From assembly GCA_036924085.1 (NCBI GenBank), contig JAVGWX010000007.1, positions 35,116,953-35,180,952 on the forward strand: 64,000 nucleotides of DNA, read 5' to 3'. The notes below the pieces were generated by a model that searched no databases, had not been told where the DNA came from, and worked only from the letters and a program-made list of their open reading frames with translations. A program made the translations under genes and the position numbers. Shown here piece by piece: positions 11,011 through 19,149 of this stretch; within the stretch, counting starts at the first letter, position 1; each line of letters starts with the position of its first letter. This DNA comes from Ariolimax columbianus (Eukaryota > Mollusca > Gastropoda > Stylommatophora > Arionidae).

Positions 11011-11189
11011 AACATGAGATGCCAGACCTGGCCAGAGGGTGCGGAGTTGAGAAAAAAGCTGTGGGGCAGCCGCTCCGATCTGATGAAGACTACAGACTTC
11101 ATCATGGCGACTGGCCTGCAGATATAGCATGACCAAAAGACCCTGAACGCAAAGAAGAAGAGTCCCAACTGTGGAATGTGGTCACCTGA

Positions 11190-11193
11190 CCAA

Positions 11194-11228
<35 letters not shown>

Positions 11229-11234
11229 TTCTCC
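11190..11234. repeat. (CT)n microsatellite
   Basis: A dinucleotide run of about 40 bp with two single-base interruptions, starting some 27 bp after the LINE tail. Confidence 0.95.
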
Positions 11235-11239
11235 CAAAC

Positions 11240-13440
11240 TCAGCCTGTGCCACCCACGACATCCTCTCCAGATTCGTGTACACTTAATATCTGTTGTGTT
11301 TACTAGCAGTGAGGCCTCTCGCCCGAGGCTTTGGTCTGGGCTAGTGCGTACTTAGACTTCACAGAAACAAGTCCAAGCATGCATCTCATCTTCACGATGC
11401 GAGTATCCCTGGTGCACCAAAGGACCAGTCGTATTCTTTCATTTTGGTTGCGTTCCAACCATTCACAATGTGAACTTGACAATTAGAATAATGTCCAGTT
11501 GATAATCGATAATTGACTGAACCACCTGATTGTATAAGATGAAAATCAGATGCTGCTTCAGGTTGGCAGCTATGATTGTCTTGAGTGCTGCCTGCCCCCC
11601 TTGGTTTCTCTGTGCGACTTAATCAACGTGGAATTTATATGGCAGACTGTGATCAAAGACCACACAAAAATACACCAGGCTCTGAGGCCCCTCACTGATA
11701 CATCAAGGGCAACGTTAGTGAGGTCAACCTTTTATATTAAGTTGTCCAAGAAGTAGCACATCCCACAGGCCCTGGTCTGTGAGCTTGACTCCCTGGACTT
11801 CTGTGAAATTGTGTGCAAAGTCTAGGTATGTCCTAGACCATTTCATGTTTCTCCTAGCCAGTCATGTGTGTCCTCTACAGACATCAACGTGCGTACTGGG
11901 TCTGTAGGTTGAATATTGGTCCCATTTACTATGTAGACGTTATACAGTAGATGTGATAGCCCTTAGGTAATCCCCTACATAAACGACTAGGCTCAGATGT
12001 ACATGACCCTAAGTGATGTGAAATTATTCTTTCCACGAGAGCAGCTGCTATCCAGCTCATGGATTAATGCCACATTCCATCAAACAGAACACGAAGGTCC
12101 CATAGTCAACTAACATCCTCCAGATCAATAACCACAGCGACTGTTTCTTGATTCAACTGGAAACATTCATTCATGCCCCAGGTTCCCCTCATTGATCTGT
12201 AACTACCCAGATGTCGGACATAACGTGAACATTCTCAAGACGGGACACGACTTTTCCAGTTAACACTTTCCTCAGTAATTTGTCCTAGACGTTTTGCTAG
12301 GTGAAAATTGTATCTATAGCTACTTAGCATCGTGGGGTTCTTGTCAGATTTAGTAAACAGCGGGTGGGGGGGGGGGGGGAGAGTAACTGTAGCTGCCTAG
12401 CCAATCCTCGAGCACTGCTGCATTCAATATACTGATGTTCAAATCCTCGACAACCTTTTTAATTCACGATCTACTCAGCTGCTTAATGTGACTCTACTGT
12501 ATTCAGTCAGGACATGGGACACTGCTCATGCTGTTACTAAGAGCACGTTACACTTCTACCTCTGTTACGAGGACGATATAAGACGCATACAGAATGGCCG
12601 TTGCAAGGAAAAAGTCCCGAACAATCTGTCTGACGTCTCTATCACATTTGTCTGTCCGAGTAACATATTGTTTAAGAAACATGTCTCCTTTCTCTTCATC
12701 AGTGTTCAGGATTGTCCCTGTCCAGTATATCACATTCATTTTCTGCATCCTCCGATGTACGTCCCAGAACCTTTAGAGAGTTCTAGCATTGCCTTGCTCT
12801 ATTTATGAACTCCTCCAACTTCATCGTCTTTGACTCGGTGGCTAAGGCCGTGAAACAATTTGTCGCTTTATCGTTTCTTTTATGCTCGATTTCAAACCTC
12901 GCTTTCATTCCTATGACGTTTCTTACTGGCTTTCTGTGATAGTAAAATCGTTCATTGCCCATACCTGTTTATTCTACCAGGGTGGCTTGACCGGACCTAG
13001 TGGACAGACTGACGCAGCACCTGCAAGAAGGGGCCATCCACGGTTTGTACGGATGCAGGGCAATTGAAACCCCGTTTTAATTTCCTGTTTCGCATGGTTT
13101 TTCTTTTCGCAACGAGAACAACGCTTAGTAGGTGGTCCCTATCATGTGCCTCCCCCCCCCCCCCTACCTCATTTTCCACTGTGTGGAGGGAGCGACAGCG
13201 CCAGAGATAAGTGATGGATCGATGAGGCCTTCTGTATGCCAATGTCGGTACGCAAATCTGGTCCCTTGTCTGTTTTCTCTGATGTTTCCCCAATCGTTGG
13301 ACCTGTCATTGCAGTCACCAGCTATACGGCTCTTCCTGCCAGGTCCATCCGAGAGTTAGAAAGAGTCAGCTCGTCTCATCAGGAAGGTGGCCGAGGCAGG
13401 GATCGACTTTGTAATTTCAATAGTAGTGAGATTAGTAAGG
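11240..13440. other. Unassigned DNA
   Basis: About 2.2 kb without a recognised gene or repeat family. It contains a G run at 12366-12379 and a C run at 13152-13164. A minus-strand open frame at 12748-12548 faintly resembles a LINE C-terminus but is too weak to call. Confidence 0.5.
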
Positions 13441-13479
13441 AGGTTCGCGTTGCAGCCAGGAGGACGTCAGTCAAGAACG

Positions 13480-13927
13480 CCTCGAGATGAAACAAGAGCC
13501 ACCTGTCAGTGCACCTTCTCAAGAACACATCGAGATGAAACAAGAGCCACCTGTCAGTGCACCTTCTCAAGAACACATCGAGATGAAACAAGAGCCACCT
13601 GTCAGTGCACCTTCTCAAGAACGCCTCAAGATGAAACAAGAGCCACCTGTCAGTGCACCTTCTCAAGAACACCTCAAGATGAAACAAGAGCCACCTGTCA
13701 GTGCACCTTCTCAAGAACACCTCAAGATGAAACAAGAGCCACCTGTCAGTGCACCTTCTCAAGAACACCTCAAGATGAAACAAGAGCCACCTGTCAGTGC
13801 ACCTTCTCAAGAACACCTCAAGATGAAACAAGAGCCACCTGTCAGTGCACCTTCTCAAGAACGCCTCGAGATGAAACAAGAGCCACCTGTCAGTGCACCT
13901 TCTCAAGAACGCCTCGAGATGGTATAG
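13480..13927 (+). repeat. 48-bp minisatellite (nine units plus a partial)
   Basis: Units begin at 13480 (CCTCGAGATG) and repeat every 48 bp to 13912. The unit length is divisible by three, so several frames stay open on both strands. The plus frame reads MKQEPPVSAPSQEH per unit. Only the CTC-GAG / CTC-AAG / ATC-GAG triplets and the CAC/CGC triplet vary. No adjoining exon signals or domain are visible, so coding use is unproven. Confidence 0.9.
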
Positions 13928-13949
13928 TTCTATAAACAAAGCACAGGAT

Positions 13950-14440
13950 TAGTTTGTATATCTAACTCCGATACTGAAACATGCAAGTGTTACTATGTCC
14001 ACTAAACAGACGCTGATAAACACATTGATCATCCCTACGTTAAGTTATCCGTGTCAAACGTGGATCCTATTAGATAGACACACACGTATGATTGAGAGCT
14101 GTGATATGCGCTTTGTACCAAGTGCAGTAAGACAATTGGCCACAAAATTCGCAACAACGCGTTGTGGAATGTGTCGGGGACTACATCGGATAATTATTAT
14201 ATTGAAGCACATAAAATTTAGTGGTTTGGGCATTTGACAAAGATTCAGTATGATCAACCTGCAGCGACATCAGACTGCACGGAGAGCAAGATGTCGTTAC
14301 CGGAGACGATGGATAGAAGTGATCAAAAGCTAAAAAACCTTAACGTCTGCAGCCCAAGTCTAGACCTAGACCTAGAGCAAACCAGAAGTCTACGCATATA
14401 TCCGCTCTGCGACGGCGCAAAGCAAGATCAATAGGACACA
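13950..14440 (+). pseudogene. RTE-like LINE C-terminal fragment
   Basis: The frame at 13995-14237 reads QTLINTLIIPTLSYPCQTW, the post-RT motif of RTE-like LINEs (INTLxIPTLxYxCQxW). It is followed by a degraded RDKIRN/ITP/WFGH segment. Related copies occur at 23.2 kb and 24.35 kb. Stops and frameshifts are present. Confidence 0.7.
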
Positions 14441-14479
14441 CGAAACAGAAGCAGAAGATGATGAAGAAGAAAAAGAAGA

Positions 14480-14890
14480 CGATCTAGAGATGCATCTATT
14501 ATCATTTTTAAAGTTTCCAGTGATACAGTAATCAATTCAAGTGCCGTCTCCGCAACGACGACGAAGGTTGGTTTCAAATGATCTCCAAAACCCTGTCTCT
14601 TGTCTTGTCGGTACACTCTGACACTAGTCCATCTGTGGATGTTGTTCCCACACCTACAGCGTTGTCCCAATCTAGTCAGTCTGGCTACAATCTTCCTCTC
14701 CAGTATTGTTTTCAATAAAGTATCGTGTCTTTTTATATGACCAAAATATTTGACTTGCCTAACGTTAATGTCTGTCAAAAGTTCTCTACCCATGCCTACT
14801 CTCATCAGGACATAGCTACTTGTTTGTTTCTCTGTCCACGAAATGCCACACATTTTCTGTATAACGACATTTCGAGGGGCTCAATTTTGT
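14480..14890 (-). pseudogene. LINE C-terminal fragment
   Basis: The minus frame 14853-14428 contains RELLTDINVRQVKYFGHIKR then LERKIVA, the widespread 'LxYFGHIxR' tail of RTE-like LINEs. It lies tail to tail with the fragment at 13950-14440. The reverse transcriptase is not present. Confidence 0.65.
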
Positions 14891-15228
14891 TTGTCAACTA
14901 TTTGTCCTTAGTCCATGTTTACAAACCGATCGAATGGATGCAAGGGAAACTACTGACGTAATATTCTTGCCCAATCGGTGATCGTTCACGGGTCTCAAAC
15001 TCAGAGCCGTAAGACGAAATCTGGTCCTCGAATGAGTATTGTTTAAGTATCTGCTAAGGGATAATAAAAGTTAGCCAAGAATATAGTGCATTATTTACCA
15101 TTAAAGAGGAGTCTGCGTGATTCCAAAAATAGAAACATTGTCTAACTACTGAGAATATATAAATTCATTGTGAGTTGACGGTACACAACAGCGATATTAT
15201 TTCAAGGGATAAACATTTATAACAGAAG
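14891..15228. other. Unassigned DNA
   Basis: About 340 bp in which I see no gene or repeat family. Confidence 0.5.
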
Positions 15229-15440
15229 GTAGAGGAGGAAGGTTAACGTCTGGTCAGGCAAACAATACTGATCAGACATGTTAGTCAGGGTCAGACAAAA
15301 CATACTGATCAGACATGTTATTCAGGGTCAGGCAAAACATACTGATCAGACATGTTAGTCAGGGTCAGGCAAAACATACTGATCAGATATGTTAGTCAGG
15401 GTCAGGCAAACTATACTGGCCAAGACTCTCATCTCGACTT
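15229..15440 (+). mobile_element. 37-mer SINE-like element, 5' half (split by CR1)
   Basis: It starts with TTAACGTCTGGTCAGGCAAA and carries about four 37-bp repeats containing CTGATCAGACATGTTAGTCA. It then reads GGCCAAGACTC...CCCCGTAGTCCT, as in the full copy at 55439-55795, and stops. The missing 3' half is at 22265-22530, beyond the CR1. The two halves are complementary in content, so they are one element split by that CR1. Confidence 0.75.
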
Positions 15441-15770
15441 CCCCGTAGTCCTGCAATTAAACAGTCTTAACTTAACTTCATTATACTGGTTTACAAGGCT
15501 CTACATAGTCTGTATACAACCAGGTTATTCCACTCCACCGATATTAAAAATTACTGTGATCATCCGATCTATTTTTGAATACATTAACTGGCCCTGTCTC
15601 CACTATAAAACGGAGAAATGCTATCCAAGCATTCACCACTCTCTGACTAACAATAATAGTTCCGAATATCTAACCCGGACCTGTCTTTAAATAATTTGAA
15701 GCTGTGTCCTCTAGTTCTTGTAGCCGGTTGAACTTTGAAAAAACTTGTTATAGTCCAATTTATCCTTTCT
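15440..15770 (-). pseudogene. CR1 LINE, 3' end (first half of a split copy)
   Basis: On the minus strand this is the 3' UTR-proximal part of a CR1, matching the 3' ends at 2420-2470 and 25627-26000 (ATACTGGTTTACAAGG on the plus strand). It stops at the 15-bp sequence CAATTTATCCTTTCT (15756-15770). The CR1 continues after the second copy of that sequence at 19150-19164. Confidence 0.85.
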
Positions 15771-16590
15771 TCTTCATCATCTTCATCGTACGCTGTTTAC
15801 AGCGATATTTACGTTGCACTGTTTTATTTTGTTGAGCCAGTGGCTCAGTGCATCCGATTTCAACAGGCGTTTCGGTAGAGTTGCCCTCCTTAGCCTTTGG
15901 CTGTCCCCAGTTGTTTTTGGTCAGAGTTGTCTCTCTTAGGAAGTTGTCTTGCAGGACTATCGAGTCTTCCCTACTCGTGTCTATAGGGTTTGGCAATGAT
16001 ATGATGGACTATGTACTAGTTTGTACTATCCTGGAAGAGAGGAAGTCCAGTGTGACTTTGTCCCAGGATCGTCACGTCCTGCCAGAAACGTAGCATATGC
16101 ATGTGAGTGAGGTATCTCTTTGCTCCCTTTATTTTCTCGGCTCATCTGCAGTGATGGTACGCCTAGCATTCCCCACCACCTGGGAGGTTGTCACAATAGG
16201 GCAGGAGGTGCAATGTCCGCTGGACTGCATCTCTTCTGTGTCCATTGGGATGACTGATAGCAGACAGAGGCAAAGAGCGAGGCAGGAGTGCATTTAACCA
16301 GGTGCATTTCTGCGGCTCGACCGGTCCGGGCTGAGACGCAAGCCCCAGCCATGTCGTAGCCTCCCATCACAGCGGTGCTGAGATTTGGAGCGGGATTCTG
16401 GCTTAGAGGCGTTCGGCCGTAGTCCCTCAGATGGTAGCTTCGCACCATTGTCTTATCAGCCAAGCACGTGGACCAAACGTCAGCGACCTGTGATTCCTCT
16501 CGAAGAAGTGCATTTGACCAGGGGACAAGCCTGGTCATGGCACGGAGATGTTGTTCGCCTGGTGTGCGGACATATCTCATGGTCAAGGGT
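15771..16590 (-). mobile_element. 612-bp-type GAA-tailed element (3' partner of the chimera)
   Basis: It aligns along its length with 25003-25614, including ATGAGATATGTCCGCACACC at its upstream end (near 16586) and CAGCGTACGAAGAAG-like sequence at the tail. The only large difference is a 28S rRNA piece at 16303-16503 that the 25-kb copy lacks. The upstream sequence 16591-16748 is not rRNA that I recognise. It may be more of this element or 28S 3' flank. Confidence 0.8.
16284..16522 (-). repeat. 28S rRNA 3'-region fragment bounded by near-perfect direct repeats
   Basis: The segment 16303-16503 is, on the minus strand, diverged 28S rRNA. It starts CGAGAGGAATC and contains AACGCCTCTAAGCCAGAATC. 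It ends GAGCCGCAGAAATG. It is flanked by 19-bp repeats AGGAGTGCATTTAACCAGG and AGAAGTGCATTTGACCAGG (17 of 19 identical). The homologous copy at 25.55 kb has the sequence once and no rRNA, so it serves as the empty site. Confidence 0.85.
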
Positions 16591-16748
16591 TGAGTCTCAG
16601 ATGTTCGCAGTGAGGTAGCTGATCTACTGCTTAAGACACCCCGACCGAGAACTAAGTCTTTTACTAGTGGTTTCATTACTCATCGCCGTATGGGGTGAGT
16701 ATCATGAGAGCAGCTTCCCGCCCGCTTTGTTCGGCGGACGGCAGAGAT

Positions 16749-17040
16749 CTCTTTCTGCGGCTCGACTAGGTCGGGCTAAGACGCGAGCCCCAGGTCCCAA
16801 CCATATCGTATCCTCCCATCACCGTGGTGCGGAGATTTAGGGCGGGATTCCGGCTTAGAGGCGTTCGGCCGTAATCCCTCACATGGTAGCCTCGCGCCAT
16901 TGGCTTATAGGCCTAGTACGTGGAATAATGTCTGCGACTCCTCTCGAATTGAGCAGGATTACCGTAGCAACGCCCTGTCATTTGTAGGGTAAGACTGACC
17001 TGTCTTCCGAAGGTCTAATACCAACACCCGTTCACTATTA
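16749..17040 (-). rRNA. 28S rRNA 3'-region fragment (second copy, partial)
   Basis: The minus strand reads AGACAGGTCAGTCTTACCCT, GTTGCTACGGTAATCCTGCT, then GAGAGGAGTCGCAG and AACGCCTCTAAGCCGGAATC, all diagnostic of the last few hundred bases of 28S. It stops at GAGCCGCAGAAA, the same 28S point as the copy at 16303. Several bases differ from conserved 28S, for example around the GTACGAGAGG motif, so it is not a working gene. Confidence 0.85.
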
Positions 17041-17061
17041 GAGGGCTTCAATAGAGGGCTT

Positions 17062-17134
17062 TTTTAAATGTCAGTCATGACCAAGTGTCTGAAACCTGCA
17101 GTTTCTGTAATATTAAGCAGGATTACCGTAGCAG
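17062..17134 (-). rRNA. Short third 28S rRNA fragment at the 18S junction
   Basis: The minus strand reads TGCTACGGTAATCCTGCTTA, then a degraded GCAGGTTTCAGACACTTGGT, repeating part of the 28S segment found at about 16880-16985. It is joined directly to 18S at about 17133, where 18S leaves its normal sequence after TTCGCCGCG. Confidence 0.7.
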
Positions 17135-17332
17135 ACGCGGCGAACTATTTAATAGGCTAGAGTCTCGTTCGTTATCGGAATTAACCAGACAAATCGCTCC
17201 ACCAACTAAGAACGGCCATGCACTACCACCTACCGAATCAAGAAAGAGCTATCAATCTGTAAATCCTTACAGTGTCCGGACCGGGTGAGTTTTCCCGTGT
17301 TGAGTCAAATTAAGCCGCAGGCTCCACTCCTA

Positions 17333-17367
<35 letters not shown>

Positions 17368-18522
17368 TTTGCAACCATACTTCCCCCGGAACCCAAACAC
17401 TTTGGTTTCCCGGAAGCATCGAAGCATCAGATTCATCGAAGCAACTCCTGCGGATCGCTAGTCGGCATCGTTTATGGTCAGAACTACGACGGTATCTGAT
17501 CGTCTTCGCGCCTCTGACTTTCGTTCTTGATTAATGAAAAAATTCTTGACAAATGCTTTCGCAGTAGCTCGTCTTGCGGCGATCCAAGAATTTCACCTCT
17601 AACGCTGCTATACGAATGCCCCCGTTTGTCCCTGTTAATCATTACCTCCAGTTCCGAAAACCAACAAAATAGAACCGAGGTCATATTCCATTATTCCATG
17701 CACCATTACTCAGGCAGCCGAGGACTGCTTTGAACACTCTAATTTTTCAAAATAAACGCGCCGGCCACCCAGGACGCTCAGGGAAGAGCACCCGTGGGAG
17801 AGAGCCGGCAGACGGTAGGGCATGAGACAACGGGCAGTGCACCGCCCGCCTGCGCCTGAGATCCAACTACGAGCTTTTTAACTGCAACAACTTTAATATA
17901 CGCTATTGTAGCTGGAATTACCGCGGCTGCTGGCACCAGACTTGCCCTCCAATAGATCCTCGTTAAAGGGTTTAAAGTGTACTCATTCCAATTACGGGGC
18001 CTCGAAAGAGTCCCGTATTGTTATTTTTCGTCACTACATCCCCGTGACGGGAGTGGGTAAGTTGCGCGCCTGCTGCCTTCCCTGGATGTGGTAGCCGTTT
18101 CTCGTGCTCCCTCTCCGGAATCAAACCCTGATTCCCCGTTACCCGTTACAAACATGGTAGGCATGTCACGTACCATCGACATTTGATGGGGCAGACATTT
18201 GAAAGATGCGTCGCCGGCACATGAGGCCATGCGATCAGCACAAAGTTATCCAGAGTCACCAGTGGGGACGCCGCAACCCCGCTAGGGGAAACGACGATTG
18301 GTTTTGAACTAATAAAAGCGCTCTTTCCGCGAGGGTCGGAGCTTGGTAAGCATGTATTAGCTCTAGAATTGCCACAGTTATCCAAGTAGGATCGTGTCAT
18401 CTAAGGAACCTCGACTGATTTAATGAGCCATTCGCGGTTTCACCTTGAGACAGTGTGAACTTAGACATGCATGGCTTAATCTTTGAGACAAGCATTTGAC
18501 TACTGGCAGGATCAACCAGATA
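17133..18522 (-). rRNA. 18S rRNA, 5' three quarters (3'-truncated)
   Basis: The 18S 5' end (TATCTGGTTGATCCTGCCAG) is at about 18522 on the minus strand. Universally conserved blocks follow without obvious damage: GTGCCAGCAGCCGCGGTAAT (about 17920), GTGAAATTCTTGGATCG (about 17590) and CTTAAAGGAATTGACGGAAG (about 17350). The sequence stops after about 1,390 nt, so the 3' quarter, ITS1, 5.8S, ITS2 and most of 28S are missing. The insertion in the variable region near 17760-17860 is GC-rich. The good match suggests the copy is young. Confidence 0.95.
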
Positions 18523-19149
18523 TCTGTCGGAGCACTACGTACCGCACACACCGGTCGGCGGAGGACGGGTGTGTAAAAAGCCTCACTGGGACGGCCGCAG
18601 GGACCGACTGACGAACGGACGGACGGTTGTTCTCCCCCCCCCCCCCCCGTCCCTCACTCCGTCGACCTAGGACCGCCTGACAGGGGCCCCTACACACACC
18701 AGACGACCGACCGACCGGGCTCGCTCGAGGAGGGATGGCAGCGCTCTGTGCAGAACGGATCCCAACGAAGCCGGCGATGAATTTCACTGGGACTAGAGAC
18801 AATTTGGCCTGCCGGTCTGCCCTTCTCCCGAGGGTTGGTCCCCGGGAGAACACAGGGCCTTCAGGCACGATTCCTGCTTTCCATTTGCCGGTCACAAGCT
18901 CTTTGCGAGAGTCTGACCACCAGCGAGACGAACTGTCGAGCTCTGCTATAAGCCTTCGAAAAATCACCACCGACTGTCAAAGTTTCTCGTTACGGATAAG
19001 AGCAGCGCACCTCATTGGAGGCCACGACAAAAAAAACCGCTTCCCGAAACCTCTACGGGGAAAGGCGGGCAAGCGTTTTCCACAAGCCCGCCCTATCGCT
19101 CCGTCTTACTAACACTGGTTGAGATTGAATCGCAGCGGCGAGACCAGAT
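18523..19149 (-). other. Probable 5' external transcribed spacer of pre-rRNA
   Basis: These 627 bp lie directly upstream of the 18S start on the same strand and are GC-rich, with a C run near 18636-18649 on the plus strand. No other repeat is recognisable. The stretch ends exactly at the direct repeat at 19150. If reverse transcription ran to the RNA 5' end, 19149 would mark the RNA polymerase I start site. Confidence 0.65.

Larger units (their letters stand above)
6600..11163 (+). mobile_element. Nearly full-length, decayed RNase H LINE (I-superfamily-like)
   Basis: The order of domains is a 5' region (6600-7120), endonuclease (7120-7770), linker (7800-8370), reverse transcriptase (8753-9560), C-terminal connection (9560-10150) and RNase H with Cys tail (10192-11010), ending at (GAA)n near 11150-11163. 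Stops and frameshifts occur in every domain. A GAA-tailed SINE is inserted at 8387-8736. This is the most complete LINE of its type here and the likely type of machinery for the GAA-tailed SINEs. Confidence 0.8.
15771..19149 (-). mobile_element. Composite retro-insertion: pre-rRNA leader, 18S, 28S pieces and a GAA-tailed element
   Basis: A 3.38 kb block sits between perfect 15-bp direct repeats CAATTTATCCTTTCT (15756-15770 and 19150-19164). Closing the gap restores a continuous CR1 that aligns with the copy at 25.9 kb. Read on the minus strand it begins with an rRNA external spacer, passes through 18S and several 28S fragments, and ends in the 3' part of the element seen whole at 25003-25614, with a purine-rich tail abutting the direct repeat. 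Same-strand components, a 3' tail and a target duplication are the marks of target-primed reverse transcription. Template switching between rRNA and element RNA is my inference. Confidence 0.8.

Noticed and set aside
13379..13939. A 186-codon minus-strand LRRCTDRWLLFHLE repeat protein
   Set aside because: It is the antisense of the 48-bp minisatellite, open only because the unit is 3n long.
16191..16676. A 161-codon minus-strand gene
   Set aside because: The frame runs through the inserted 28S fragment, so its middle is rRNA sequence. Only the flanking parts could be remains of the 612-bp element's frame.
16303..17040. R2-type element insertion in 28S
   Set aside because: No R2 coding sequence is present and the 28S pieces come from the far 3' part of the gene, beyond the usual R2 target site.
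17133..18522. A functional 18S gene within an rDNA unit
   Set aside because: It lacks the 3' quarter, ITS, 5.8S and most of 28S, and lies inside a retro-insertion in a CR1.
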